64,000 bases of DNA from Microbacterium halophytorum (GCF_002970975.1 NZ_PNFA01000015.1:1-64000); one strand, 5' to 3'; shown: positions 37,567-46,674, counted from the stretch's first letter. A program made the numbers and translations. Notes: generated by a model from the sequence alone, not told the origin.

Positions 37567-39000
37567 ATGTCTTCCCGCAAGCACGCGGGTGCGCCGTCGC
37601 ACGAGACGCCCGCACGCCCGCCGCTCGAGTTCTACGGCGGGAAGTGGGTCCTCCTCGTCCCGACCGTCGCTCTGATCGCCGTGATGTGTTGGGTGTCGTT
37701 CACCGAGCGCGCTTCGATCTCGGCGTTCTGGGTCGGCGGCATCCTCGCCCTGATCATCGGAATGCTGTTCGCCCGCGACCGCAAGGCGTACGCCGACACG
37801 ATCGTGCGCGGCCTCACCGACCGCACGGGTGCGACCGTGATCGTGGCGTTCATCTTCGCCGGCGTTTTCGGCGCCATCATGAAGGCGGCTGGCCTCGTCG
37901 ACGGCCTGCTGTGGCTCGGCCTGCAGACGGGGCTCACGGGCGGCTGGTTCACGGTGCTCGCGTTCATCCTGGCCTGCATCTTCGGGGCGGGCACCGGCAC
38001 GAGCGTCGGGACCGTTCAGGCGATGGCACCCGTGCTGTTCCCGGCCGGCATCCTGCTGGGCGCCGACCCGACGATGCTCGCGGTCGCGATCCTCGCCGGC
38101 GGCGCGTTCGGCGACAACATCGCTCCGATCTCCGACACCACCGTGACCAGCGCGTACACGCAGAACGCGTCGATGGGCGATGTCGTCAGGAGCCGCCTGC
38201 CTCTCGCGCTCACGGCGGCGGCCGTCTCGATCGTCGTGTTCGCGATCTTCGGGGGCGGCGGCGAGGTCGTCGAGCAGTCGGCGAGCGGCACCGGCCCGAT
38301 CGGCCTCATCCAGATCATCCCCTTCGCCGTCGTCCTGACGCTCGCGATGATGAAGCGGCATCTGTTCGTCTCTCTGACCTGGGGCATCATCGCCGGCATC
38401 GCGATCGGCCTGGTCACCCGCACGCTCGACCCCGCGCAGATCTTCTCGATCCCGGCCGAGCGCGGGGAATCGACCGGCCTGATCGAGGACGGCATGGCCG
38501 GAGTCACGGGCCTCATCCTGCTCGTCCTGCTCATCATGGCCTTCTCGCAGGTGCTCGCCGAGAGCGGGATGATGGCGTCGCTGCTGGCGAAGCTCGAGCG
38601 CGCCTCGGCTCGCGGCGTGCGCAGCGCGGAGCTGACGATCATCGTCGTCACCCTGGTCTTCACGGTGCCGCTCGGCGCGAACGCGCCGGCGATCCTGCTG
38701 GTCGGCCCGACCATCGCGAAGCCTCTCGGCGAGAAGCACCGCCTGAGCGCGGCCCGACGCGCGAACCTGCTCGACTGCAGCGCGTGCACCGTGTTCTACA
38801 TGCTCCCGTGGCACAACGCCGTGATCGCCTGGTTCGCGACGATCTCGATCGCGGCGGCCGACATCGGCATCGACGCCCCCGGCATCGGCGCGGCGTTCAT
38901 GAATCCGTACGCATGGGCGCTGCTCGTCGTCATCGTCGTATCGGCCCTGACCGGATGGAACCGCACGTACGCCACCGAGAAGGAGCTCGCCGCCGCATGA
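37567..39000 (+). CDS. NhaC family Na+/H+ antiporter
   Basis: 477-aa polytopic protein with about 12 helices. GGAFGDNIAPISDTTVTSAY is the NhaC-family core motif; AGTGTSVGTVQAMAPVLF is another conserved block. AGAGGGG precedes the ATG. Members exchange Na+ for H+, but some NhaC relatives move organic anions or amino acids. The tight 4-bp overlap with an Asp/Glu racemase-type gene makes an amino-acid-linked role worth considering. Confidence 0.9.
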   Translation: MSSRKHAGAPSHETPARPPLEFYGGKWVLLVPTVALIAVMCWVSFTERASISAFWVGGILALIIGMLFARDRKAYADTIVRGLTDRTGATVIVAFIFAGVFGAIMKAAGLVDGLLWLGLQTGLTGGWFTVLAFILACIFGAGTGTSVGTVQAMAPVLFPAGILLGADPTMLAVAILAGGAFGDNIAPISDTTVTSAYTQNASMGDVVRSRLPLALTAAAVSIVVFAIFGGGGEVVEQSASGTGPIGLIQIIPFAVVLTLAMMKRHLFVSLTWGIIAGIAIGLVTRTLDPAQIFSIPAERGESTGLIEDGMAGVTGLILLVLLIMAFSQVLAESGMMASLLAKLERASARGVRSAELTIIVVTLVFTVPLGANAPAILLVGPTIAKPLGEKHRLSAARRANLLDCSACTVFYMLPWHNAVIAWFATISIAAADIGIDAPGIGAAFMNPYAWALLVVIVVSALTGWNRTYATEKELAAA

Positions 39001-39680
39001 CCGGAACGACGATCGGCATCCTCGGCGGCATGGGCCCCGCCGCGAGCGTGCACTTCCAGAAGCGGCTCGTCGACCTCACGCCCGCCGAGAGCGACGCCGA
39101 CCATCCGCCGACCGTGATGTGGTCGGACCCGCAGCTCCCCGACCGCGTGGCGGCGCTGCGCGGCAGCGGAGCCTCCCCCGTCCCCGGCCTCCGCCGCGGA
39201 GCGGAGATCATCCGTTCGGCGGGAGCCGACATCGTCGCGGTGCCGTGCAACACCGTGCACCCGTTCCTCGACGACGCCCTCGGCGCGGGCGGCTACGTCG
39301 ACATGATCGGGGAGGCGGCGCGCATCGTCGCCTCCCACGGCATCACGCGCGCCGCCGTGCTGGCGACGGCCGCGACGCTCGAGGACGGCATGTACGAGCG
39401 CGCGCTCGCCGCCCACGGCGTCGAGGCGACGCATCCGGACGATCAGCAGGCGGTGCTCGACATCATCGCGGCGGTGAAGGCCGGCGGCGACGTCGAGGCG
39501 CTCCGAGCGCGCCTGTTCGCGGTGATCACGCATGCCCTCGCCGGCGCGAGCGACGGCGTGCTCGTCGCGTGCACGGAGCTGTCGGTGCTCATGGCCGATG
39601 CTCCGATGCCCGACGTCGTCGATGCGCTCGACGAGCTCGCCCGCGAGACCCTCCGCCGCGCCGGCATCGACCCCGCATAG
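38997..39680 (+). CDS. Aspartate/glutamate racemase family protein
   Basis: 227 aa. The ATG overlaps the antiporter stop by 4 bp (ATGA). Family features: N-terminal TIGILGGMGPAAS, first catalytic Cys in VPCNTVHPF, second in VACTELSVL. This pair of cysteines racemises Asp or Glu without a cofactor; D-glutamate or D-aspartate would be usable in peptidoglycan. Substrate preference cannot be read from the sequence. Confidence 0.9.
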   Translation: MTGTTIGILGGMGPAASVHFQKRLVDLTPAESDADHPPTVMWSDPQLPDRVAALRGSGASPVPGLRRGAEIIRSAGADIVAVPCNTVHPFLDDALGAGGYVDMIGEAARIVASHGITRAAVLATAATLEDGMYERALAAHGVEATHPDDQQAVLDIIAAVKAGGDVEALRARLFAVITHALAGASDGVLVACTELSVLMADAPMPDVVDALDELARETLRRAGIDPA

Positions 39681-39810
39681 GCCGTCACCTGGCGCCAGCG
39701 GCTGATCGCGTTCGGCCGGCGATGATTCCGAGAAACCGCGCGCGTTCTGTCCCACGGCCGCTGCCCGGATGCCTCCGATGGCATCGGCGCGGCCGTCGTG
39801 CCGACGGGAT

Positions 39811-41106
39811 TCAGCCGCCGACGGTGAAGCGCTCGTCGAGGTGCTCTCGGAGCACCTGGTCGTCGATCCTGCCGCCGCGCACCATCACGCCGTAGGACAT
39901 TCCGGCTTCGGCGGGAGTGTCGGCCGACGCCGCTCTCCCGACGGCCCAGGCCACGTCGTCGAGGAACTCGTCGGCGACCTCAGCGTGCCTCGGGAAGGTG
40001 ACGACGTGCAGCGACGGCGGCACCTCCTGCGTGTCGATCCACCACCCGCGCTCCCCCAGCGCACCGGCGATCGCCGGGATCGCGGGACCCGAGGATGCCG
40101 CGGCGAACACGCCCATGGGCGGCGCCCCGATGACCTCGAGCCCGTTGCGCTCCAGCCCGCGCTGGAGCTTGCGCGCCGTCGTCATCACGTCGGCGACGAG
40201 CTGGGAGTAGCCGTCGCGGCCGAGGGCGCTGAGCGCCGTCCAGGCGGCGGCCGCCGGCCCGACGGGCCGGGTGCCGAGCACACCGGACGCGGCGTACGCG
40301 CCGCCCGGCCAGTCGTTCGAGACGTAGTAGCTCGCGTGGCGCAGCTCGCGGCTGGAGAACAGCAGCACCGAACCGCCCTTCATGCCGTAGCCGTACTTGT
40401 GCATGTCGACCGACACGCTCGTGACGCCCGGCACATCAATGCTGAACTTCGGCGGCGTCGTGCCGGCTGCGTCGAGGAACGGGAGGAAGAGCCCGCCCAT
40501 CGCGGCGTCGACGTGCAGGCCGACGCCCGTCCCCTGCAGTGCCGCGCCGACCTCCTCGACGGGGTCGACGACGCCGTACGGGAAGCAGGGGGCCGAGAGG
40601 CACACGGCCGCCGTCGACTCGTCGACGGCGGCGAGGATGTCCGACACGGACGGGAGGCCGTCGATGCCGACCGGGACGAGCTCCACGGAGAGCCCGAGGT
40701 AGTCGGCTGCCTTCCAGAAGCCGGGGTGAGCCGTGACCGGCATGACGAGCCTGCGGCGCGAGGCGTTGCCCGGCAGGTCTCGGTAGCCCTTCATCGCGAC
40801 CATGATCGACTCGGTGCCGCCGGAGGTGAAGACGCCGTACGCATCGACGCCGGGCGCGATCACCGACGCGACCATCGAGATCGCCTCGGACTCGAACTGC
40901 TGCACGCTCGGGAACGCCGATGCCGAGAGGGCGTTCTCGTGGGCGAACAGCGCGGAGGCCTCGTCGACCAGGTCCTGGTGCCAGTCGGGCGAGTCGTACA
41001 CGAGCGACCAGCCTCGGCCGCCGCGCCAGTCGACGTCGTCGGACGTGGCCGCACGCCAGGACTGACGGATAGCTTCGGGATCGAGTCCGGAATCGGGAAG
41101 CTGCAT
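39811..41106 (-). CDS. Sphingosine-1-phosphate lyase-like PLP-dependent enzyme
   Basis: 431 aa, group II decarboxylase fold. TSGGTESIM (94-102) binds the PLP phosphate, HVDAAMGG carries the Asp that contacts the PLP nitrogen, and SVDMHKYGYG (Lys237) is the Schiff-base lysine. The following SNDWPGGAYAASGVLGTRP and ALGRDGY are more like S1P lyase (DPL1 type) than glutamate or tyrosine decarboxylase. Known members cleave sphingoid-base phosphates or related amino-alcohol phosphates; natural substrate here is unknown, and a decarboxylase role remains possible. TAGCCT lies 6 nt before the ATG. Confidence 0.85.
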   Translation of the reverse strand: MQLPDSGLDPEAIRQSWRAATSDDVDWRGGRGWSLVYDSPDWHQDLVDEASALFAHENALSASAFPSVQQFESEAISMVASVIAPGVDAYGVFTSGGTESIMVAMKGYRDLPGNASRRRLVMPVTAHPGFWKAADYLGLSVELVPVGIDGLPSVSDILAAVDESTAAVCLSAPCFPYGVVDPVEEVGAALQGTGVGLHVDAAMGGLFLPFLDAAGTTPPKFSIDVPGVTSVSVDMHKYGYGMKGGSVLLFSSRELRHASYYVSNDWPGGAYAASGVLGTRPVGPAAAAWTALSALGRDGYSQLVADVMTTARKLQRGLERNGLEVIGAPPMGVFAAASSGPAIPAIAGALGERGWWIDTQEVPPSLHVVTFPRHAEVADEFLDDVAWAVGRAASADTPAEAGMSYGVMVRGGRIDDQVLREHLDERFTVGG

Positions 41107-41112
41107 CCCTCG

Positions 41113-41118
41113 AGGCTA
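41113..41118 (-). promoter_or_regulatory. Leaderless-type -10 element of the S1P-lyase-like gene
   Basis: TAGCCT on the minus strand, 6 nt before the ATG at 41106. It lies downstream of the 18-bp hairpin of the preceding gene, consistent with a separate transcript. Confidence 0.5.
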
Positions 41119-41184
41119 TCGCGACGGTGCCGGACGCGCCCTCGGCGTGCGGTGGTGCGCCGGCGTCTCGCTCTGCCCGTCGCG

Positions 41185-41235
41185 GTCGCAGACGACGCGC
41201 CACGGTCTCGGGAATCCTGGCGCGTCGTCTGCGAC
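41185..41235 (-). terminator. 18-bp perfect hairpin after the NAD(P)-binding gene
   Basis: Perfect 18-bp inverted repeat (41185-41202 and 41218-41235), 15-nt loop, 38 bp after the stop of the NAD(P)-binding gene and before the S1P-lyase-like promoter. Confidence 0.7.
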
Positions 41236-41272
41236 TCGGGCGGAGGAGGTCTCCCCTCGTGCGGCCGGCGGT

Positions 41273-41917
41273 TCAGCCGCGGATCGCCTCGGCGATCGGG
41301 GTCGCGCCGTCGCCGAAGCTGATCGTGCGGCCGATCGTCGTGTCGTCGGCGAGGACCGCCGCTGCCACCGCCGCCACGTTGCCGCGCGAGACGCGGCCGT
41401 CGCCGGGCTCGTCGACCTCGATGAGGCCGGTCGGCTCGTCGAGCGTCAGCCCGCCGGGGCCGAGGATCGTCCAGTCGAGGCCGCTCTCGCGCAGGTGCGC
41501 GTCCGCCGCCGCCTTCGACTCCGCGTAGGCGAAGAACGAGTCGCCCTCCGGCACGCCGTGGTCGGGTCGGGCGCCGATGTACGACACCATGACGTAGCGC
41601 GAGACGCCCGCGCGCTCGGCGGCGTCCATCGACAGCTTCGCCGCGTCGCGGTCGACGGCGTACGTGCGCTGCGGGTCACCGCCGCCGGCGCCGGCCGACC
41701 ACACGACGGCGTCGTGCCCCGAGGCCAGTTCAGCGAAGCCGTCGGCGTCGAGCTGTTCGATGTCGGCCACGAGCGGCGTCGCACCCGCCGCCGAGACATC
41801 GTCAGCGTGGTCGGGGTTCCGGATGACCGCCACGGGCTCATCGCCCCGTGCGGCCAGGATCGGCGCCAGTCGCAGCGCCACCTTGCCGTGCCCTCCGATG
41901 ATCAGTACTCGGCTCAT
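41273..41917 (-). CDS. NAD(P)H-binding SDR-like (atypical short-chain dehydrogenase) protein
   Basis: 214 aa, ATG with AGGAGGA. Rossmann N-terminus VLIIGGHGKVALRLAP, VVWSAGAGGGDP and YVMVSYIGARPDH are typical of the NmrA-like/atypical SDR family (PF13460 type). The classical Ser-Tyr-Lys triad is not evident, so it may act as a redox sensor or a reductase on a small substrate. Single-gene unit closed by an 18-bp hairpin. Confidence 0.85.
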   Translation of the reverse strand: MSRVLIIGGHGKVALRLAPILAARGDEPVAVIRNPDHADDVSAAGATPLVADIEQLDADGFAELASGHDAVVWSAGAGGGDPQRTYAVDRDAAKLSMDAAERAGVSRYVMVSYIGARPDHGVPEGDSFFAYAESKAAADAHLRESGLDWTILGPGGLTLDEPTGLIEVDEPGDGRVSRGNVAAVAAAVLADDTTIGRTISFGDGATPIAEAIRG

Positions 41918-42057
41918 CGTTCCTCCTCGTTCTCGCGGTGCTTCCACGCTATCGCCGGCACGGGCGCCGAGGGCCGTCGATGGTGCGCGCACAGCACGAG
42001 CCGCGTTCCGCACCGGCGATTCACGCGGGATGAACGGGCGCGCGAGCGGCCCGAGCG

Positions 42058-42801
42058 TCAGAACAGCAGATAGACGGCGCCGAGGATCGTGACGGCGATC
42101 ACGAAGACGTCGAAGAAGCGCTGGTCCATCCGGCGTACGATGATCCGGCCGAGCAGTGCCCCGACGGCGACGGCGGGGATCAGGACGAGATCGATCAGCA
42201 CCGTGTCGACCGTGAGGATGCCGAGGCCGATCGAGAACGGGACCTTGGCGAGGTTCACCGCGGCGAAGAAGTACGCGGCCGTGCCGAGGAACTCCTTCAT
42301 CGGGAAGCGCATCGCGAGGAAGTACATCGTCATCACGGGGCCGCCGGCGTTGGCGACCATGGTCGTGAAACCTCCCAGCGCACCGTACGACGCCGCCATC
42401 ACCCGCCCGCCCGGCACGCTGTCGGGATCGTGTCGTTCGCGACGGCGGCGCCACAGCGTGACGCCGATGACGAGCAGCAGGATCACGCCGATGACGCGCT
42501 TCGTCCAGGTGTCGGACGCATAGTTGAGGAACACGACGCCGGCGAGGATGCCGACGAGGACCGCGGGGATGAGCGGGAGGAGGGCGCGCAGCCGCGCGTG
42601 CCTGCGGTACAGCAGCAGGGCGAAGACGTCGCCGACGATCAGCAGGAGCAGCACGGCGCCCGTCGACTGCTTGGCGGGGAGCGCCGCGGCGAACAGGGCG
42701 ATGGCGATCGTGTTGACGCCGGGCAGAGCCGCCTTCGACATGCCGACGCTCATGGCCCCGACCGCGAGCGCGACCCACGCCAGCACGCTCAGCTCAGGCA
42801 C
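42058..42801 (-). CDS. TSUP family (TauE/SafE) transporter
   Basis: 247 aa with about eight helices. GMSKAALPGVNTIAI and the mirrored second half containing GGFTTMVANAGGPVMTMYFL are the TSUP repeats. Family members export sulfite, sulfoacetate or related sulfur anions. A functional link to the taurine-type importer 30 kb away is possible but only speculative. GTG start with a weak ribosome-binding site. Confidence 0.88.
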   Translation of the reverse strand: MPELSVLAWVALAVGAMSVGMSKAALPGVNTIAIALFAAALPAKQSTGAVLLLLIVGDVFALLLYRRHARLRALLPLIPAVLVGILAGVVFLNYASDTWTKRVIGVILLLVIGVTLWRRRRERHDPDSVPGGRVMAASYGALGGFTTMVANAGGPVMTMYFLAMRFPMKEFLGTAAYFFAAVNLAKVPFSIGLGILTVDTVLIDLVLIPAVAVGALLGRIIVRRMDQRFFDVFVIAVTILGAVYLLF

Positions 42802-42871
42802 GGGGCTCGCTTCGGGTCACCGGCCGAGTCTACCGGCGCCCGGCCGCGCCCGTCGGGCATCCGGATACGTG

Positions 42872-42903
42872 AGAACCCCGGCTCCGCGAGGAGCCGGGGT
42901 TCT
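42872..42903 (-). terminator. Hairpin downstream of tRNA-Thr
   Basis: Perfect 14-bp stem AGAACCCCGGCTCC/GGAGCCGGGGTTCT with a GCGA tetraloop, 4 bp after the tRNA 3' end on the minus strand. Confidence 0.85.
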
Positions 42904-42907
42904 GGGG

Positions 42908-42980
42908 AGCCGCCTGCCGGAATCGAACCGGCGACCTATTCATTACGAGTGAATCGCTCTACCGACTGAGCTAAGGCGGC
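42908..42980 (-). tRNA. tRNA-Thr (anticodon CGU)
   Basis: 73-nt cloverleaf on the minus strand: acceptor GCCGCCT/AGGCGGC, D-loop AGCTCAGTCGGTAGAGC, anticodon loop CTCGTAA, T-arm GCCGGTTCGATTCCGGC, discriminator T. CCA is not encoded. It lies just after the TAP-type hydrolase gene. Confidence 0.96.
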
Positions 42981-43072
42981 GTGTCCGCTGTATCAGCGGC
43001 ACGATCAACGAGCATACCCCATGTCGGGCCGCGCTTCGAATCGTCGCGACGCCCGCGCGTGGCATCGGCGGG

Positions 43073-44602
43073 TCATCGGCAGGTGAGCCCCTCGTCCGGG
43101 GTCGTACCGTCGATCAGGAACGCTCCGACGGCGTCGTTGACGCACGCGCTGTTGCCGTAGCCGCCGTGTCCCTCGCCCTCGTACGTGATGAGCGTTCCGC
43201 TCGTCAGCTGATCTGCGAGCGACTCCGCCCACTCGTACGGCGTCGCGGGGTCTCCCGTCGTGCCGACGACGAGGATCGGTGCGGAGCCGTCGGCGTGGAT
43301 CTCGCCACGCGCCCCTGTCGGCTCGTGCGGCCATTCGGCGCAGCCGTCCGGGCCGAACCAGTACGGCGCGATCGTCGGCGCCTCGGCCTTCACGAGCGCC
43401 TCGGCGGCCTTCTCCTCCGCCGGCGTCGCGGGCGGATAGTCCATGCAGTTGTAGGCCGTGAACGCCTCGGTCGTGTTGCTCACGTATGTGCCGTCGACGC
43501 GGTCGTTGTACATGTCGGCGAGGGCCATCGCTCCCGAGCCGTCGCCGTCCTGCGCCGCGACGAGCGCGTCGGTGAGCGTCGGCCAGGAGGCCGGGCTGTA
43601 GAGGGCCGCGATGATCCCCGTCATGAGCGAGTCGGCGCCGAGCTCGCGCCCGTCCGGAACCGGCAGGGGGTGCTCGTCGACCGATGCGAGCAGGGCGGAG
43701 AGGTCGGCCATGCCGTCGTCGACGTTGCCGGTGAACGGGCATCCGCCGGCCGCGCCGCCGCAGTCGCCGAGGTAGCCGCGCAGCGCGTTCTCGAAGCCGA
43801 CGCCCTGCTTCGCACCGACCATGGCGCTCGGCACAGACGGGTCCATCGCGGCATCGAGCACGAGGTGGTCGGCGCGATCGGGGAACAGCTCGGCGTACGT
43901 CGCGCCCAGGAACGTTCCGTAGGAGAAGCCGAGGTAGCGCAGGCCCTCCTGGCCGAGCACGCCCCGGATGAGGTCGAGATCGCGCGCCGCCTGCTCCGTG
44001 GTCGTGAACTCGAGCAGATCGCCGGAGTTCTCGTCGCACGCCGCCGCGAACGCGGCGTTCTGCTCCTCGAGCTCCCGCTCCCACGCAGTCGTGCCCCGCT
44101 CGTTCTCCGGGATGTCGTACAGGTAAGCGTCCATCCCGGCGTCGTCGAGGCAGGTCACCGCGGTGGATGCGCCGACGCCGCGCGGGTCGAAGCCGACGAT
44201 GTCGAAGGCATCGCGCAGGTCTTCGCCGAAGAGGTACTCAGCGCTTCCCGCGACGAAGTCGACCCCACTCGCGCCGGGGCCGCCGGGGTTCGTCAGCATC
44301 GCACCCTGCGGGGCGCCGCCCTCCGCGAGGTAGCGGTTGACGGCGAGCTCGATCTCGCCGAGGTCGGGATCGTTCCAATCGAGCGGCGCCGTGATCGTCG
44401 TGCACTGCAGGTTCGGACCGCAGTCCTCCCACACCGGCGGCTGGTCGTAGAACTCGACCAGGTCGCCCGGCACGCCCTCCGTGACGGGCACCGGATCGGC
44501 GGGACGGTCGGGGATCAGCGCGGACACGCAGCCGGACAGCGCGAGTGCGGCGACCGTGAGGCCTGCTGCGGCCGCCGCGGCGCGGCGGAGGGAACGGATC
44601 AC
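43073..44602 (-). CDS. Alpha/beta-hydrolase lipoprotein with TAP-like C-terminal domain
   Basis: 509 aa, GTG start with GGGGAG upstream. Lipoprotein signal with lipobox LSGC (Cys25). The alpha/beta hydrolase has oxyanion-region TNPGGPGASG, nucleophile GFSYGTFLG (Ser227), Asp in VVGTTGDPATPYEWA and His in EGEGHGGYG; the last 100 residues are the TAP-like C-terminal domain. Resembles Streptomyces SlpD/SlpE and mycobacterial tripeptidyl-aminopeptidase-like esterases; likely removes short N-terminal peptides outside the cell. Downstream of holB by 50 bp on the same strand, as in many actinobacteria. Confidence 0.92.
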   Translation of the reverse strand: MIRSLRRAAAAAAGLTVAALALSGCVSALIPDRPADPVPVTEGVPGDLVEFYDQPPVWEDCGPNLQCTTITAPLDWNDPDLGEIELAVNRYLAEGGAPQGAMLTNPGGPGASGVDFVAGSAEYLFGEDLRDAFDIVGFDPRGVGASTAVTCLDDAGMDAYLYDIPENERGTTAWERELEEQNAAFAAACDENSGDLLEFTTTEQAARDLDLIRGVLGQEGLRYLGFSYGTFLGATYAELFPDRADHLVLDAAMDPSVPSAMVGAKQGVGFENALRGYLGDCGGAAGGCPFTGNVDDGMADLSALLASVDEHPLPVPDGRELGADSLMTGIIAALYSPASWPTLTDALVAAQDGDGSGAMALADMYNDRVDGTYVSNTTEAFTAYNCMDYPPATPAEEKAAEALVKAEAPTIAPYWFGPDGCAEWPHEPTGARGEIHADGSAPILVVGTTGDPATPYEWAESLADQLTSGTLITYEGEGHGGYGNSACVNDAVGAFLIDGTTPDEGLTCR

Positions 44603-44652
44603 TGGGGCTCTCCCCTTCCAAGGGCGGCGGGTACGGCGGCGCGCGGCGCGCC

Positions 44653-45804
44653 TCACAGGCGGTTCCCGCTGACGATCGTCACGAGCAGGCTCTCGAGGGC
44701 GAGCGCTGGCTGGGAGTTCTGCTCGATCGCGCCGCGGGTGTCGGCGATGTGGTCGAGCACCCGCAGCGTGCGTTCGGGCTTCCACGCGGCGGCGACACCG
44801 CGCAGCTGGTCGAGCAGCTCGAGGTTGATGATGCCTTCGTCGCGCCCGTGCTGGAGCATCGCGATGTCGCGGTACATCGATTGCAGATCGGTGAGCACGC
44901 GGTCGAGGCCGTCGCGCAGGCTCCGCGTTGCGCGCTTCTTCTGCTCGTCCTCCAGCGCCTTCAGCTGCGAGCGCACCGCCGGCGGCACGCGGCCGCCCTC
45001 GGCGACGCCGACCGTGCGCAGCAGCGACGCGCGCTCGGCCTCGTCGCGCTCGGCCGTCAGGGCCTTGGCATCGTCGGCCGCCGCACTCACGATGGAACCG
45101 GAGACCTCGACGACGTCGCCGATCGTGCGCACTCCGAGCACTCGGCGCAGGCTCTCGTCGCGGCGCTCGCGGGAGGCGGGGTTCGTCGCGAGCCGCTGCG
45201 CCATGCCGATGTGGCGCTGCGCGTGCCTGGCCGACTGCTCGGCGACGGCGGCGTCGGCTCCCGTGCGCTCGACGATGAGCCGTGCGACGTCGTCGACGGT
45301 CGGCTCGTTCAGCCGCAGGGTGCGCACGCGCGACCGGATGGTGGGCAGCAGGTCGACCTCGCTGGGTGCGCAGAGCACCCACACGGTGTCGGCCGGCGGC
45401 TCCTCGAGCGCCTTCAGCAGTACGTTCGACGTGCGCTCCGTCATCCGGTCGGCGTCTTCGACGACCATGACGCGGTATCGGCCGTGCGACGGCGCGAAGT
45501 ACGAACGCTCGACGAGCTCGCGCGCCTGCGCGATCGTGATGATCACGCCTTCGGTGCGCAGCGCCGTGAGATCGGGGTGCGTACCGGCCAGGACCTGCCG
45601 CATCGTTCCCTCGTCACCGGGCTCCGCGATCAGCGCCGCACCGAACGCCCGCGCGAGCGTCGAGCGGCCCGAGCCGGGAGGGCCCGTGATGAGCCAGGCG
45701 TGCGCGAGCGAACCGCCCGACGCCGCGCGGCGCAGCGTGTCGACGGCCTCCGCCTGCCCCCAGACGTCTCCCCACGGCAGCTCGGTCGGGGGTGCGGAAG
45801 TCAT
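44653..45804 (-). CDS. holB: DNA polymerase III subunit delta'
   Basis: 383-aa clamp-loader subunit. N-terminal AAA+ domain with GPPGSGRSTLARAF: the Walker lysine is Arg, as expected for the non-hydrolysing delta' of actinobacteria. VMVVEDADRMTERTSNVLLK and LCAPSEVDLLPTIRSR follow, then the C-terminal collar domain. TAGGCT lies 6 nt before the ATG, so holB appears to have its own leaderless promoter although tmk is 186 bp upstream. Confidence 0.96.
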   Translation of the reverse strand: MTSAPPTELPWGDVWGQAEAVDTLRRAASGGSLAHAWLITGPPGSGRSTLARAFGAALIAEPGDEGTMRQVLAGTHPDLTALRTEGVIITIAQARELVERSYFAPSHGRYRVMVVEDADRMTERTSNVLLKALEEPPADTVWVLCAPSEVDLLPTIRSRVRTLRLNEPTVDDVARLIVERTGADAAVAEQSARHAQRHIGMAQRLATNPASRERRDESLRRVLGVRTIGDVVEVSGSIVSAAADDAKALTAERDEAERASLLRTVGVAEGGRVPPAVRSQLKALEDEQKKRATRSLRDGLDRVLTDLQSMYRDIAMLQHGRDEGIINLELLDQLRGVAAAWKPERTLRVLDHIADTRGAIEQNSQPALALESLLVTIVSGNRL

Positions 45805-45810
45805 GGACTC

Positions 45811-45816
45811 AGCCTA
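45811..45816 (-). promoter_or_regulatory. Leaderless-type -10 element of holB
   Basis: TAGGCT on the minus strand, 6 nt before the ATG at 45804; no Shine-Dalgarno sequence. Confidence 0.5.
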
Positions 45817-45959
45817 CCGGCGGCCTCCGACGCGACGCGCGGCATCGCGCCGCTCCGAGCCGTGGGCCGGCGTGTGCGCCGGTGTCCCCACCCGGAGCGC
45901 GGGCGACAGCTCGGAGAAGGAACAGAATCTCGAGGAGATCCGCCACGGCCGCCCGAGGA

Positions 45960-46002
45960 GCCGGCGCCTGAGCCCGGGCGCTGCTCGGGCTCAGGCGCCG
46001 GC
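45960..46002 (-). terminator. Hairpin overlapping the tmk stop codon
   Basis: Perfect 17-bp inverted repeat (45960-45976 and 45986-46002), 9-nt loop. One arm covers the last codons and TGA of tmk (45991-45993). The position between tmk and the holB promoter suggests termination of the topA-tmk transcript. Confidence 0.7.
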
Positions 46003-46674
46003 CAGCAGCTCGGCGACGCGCGCCCGGATGGCCGCCGCGATCTCGTCGCGCGGGGCCGCGGCGTCGAGCACGAGGAAGCGCTCGGGCTCGGCCGCGGCGA
46101 GCGCGAGGAAGCCGTCGCGCACGCGTGCGTGGAACTCGACCTTCTCCGCCTCGAGCCTGTCGAAGGGCTTATCGTCGGCGTCCAGGCGCGCACGGCCGAC
46201 GGCGGTGTCGATGTCGAGCAGCACCGTCAGGTCGGGCAGCGCACCCTCGGTCGCCCACAGCGACAGGTCGCGCACCTCGTCGGCGCCGAGCACGCGCCCC
46301 GACCCCTGGTAGGCGACGGAGGAGTCGAGGTACCGATCCTGGATCACGACGTGCCCGCGCGCCAGCGCGGGCTTCACGAGCGCATCGATGTGGTGCGCCC
46401 GGTCGGCGGCGTAGAGCAGCGCCTCGGCGCGGGCGCCGATGTCGGGCTCGCCGTCGTCGTGCTCCCCCGCCCTGTGGTGCAGCACGATCTCGCGGATCTT
46501 CCTGCCCACCGCGGTCCCGCCCGGCTCGCGCGTGCGCACGACGGTGCACCCCTCGGCCTCAAGGCGCTCCTGCAGCAGCGCGGCCTGGGTCGTCTTGCCC
46601 GCACCGTCGCCGCCCTCGAGCGTGACCCAGAGGCCCCCGGCAGAGCCAGCCCGGGGGCCGTCGACACCGCGCAT
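45991..46674 (-). CDS. tmk: Thymidylate kinase
   Basis: 227 aa. Phosphorylates dTMP to dTDP. P-loop TLEGGDGAGKTTQA, REPGGTAVGRKIRE (DR(E)PG-type substrate loop), QDRYLDSSVAYQGSGR and the LID region follow. The ATG at 46674 overlaps the topA stop (TGATG); a GTG one codon earlier is also possible. Operon topA-tmk. Confidence 0.95.
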   Translation of the reverse strand: MRGVDGPRAGSAGGLWVTLEGGDGAGKTTQAALLQERLEAEGCTVVRTREPGGTAVGRKIREIVLHHRAGEHDDGEPDIGARAEALLYAADRAHHIDALVKPALARGHVVIQDRYLDSSVAYQGSGRVLGADEVRDLSLWATEGALPDLTVLLDIDTAVGRARLDADDKPFDRLEAEKVEFHARVRDGFLALAAAEPERFLVLDAAAPRDEIAAAIRARVAELLAGA

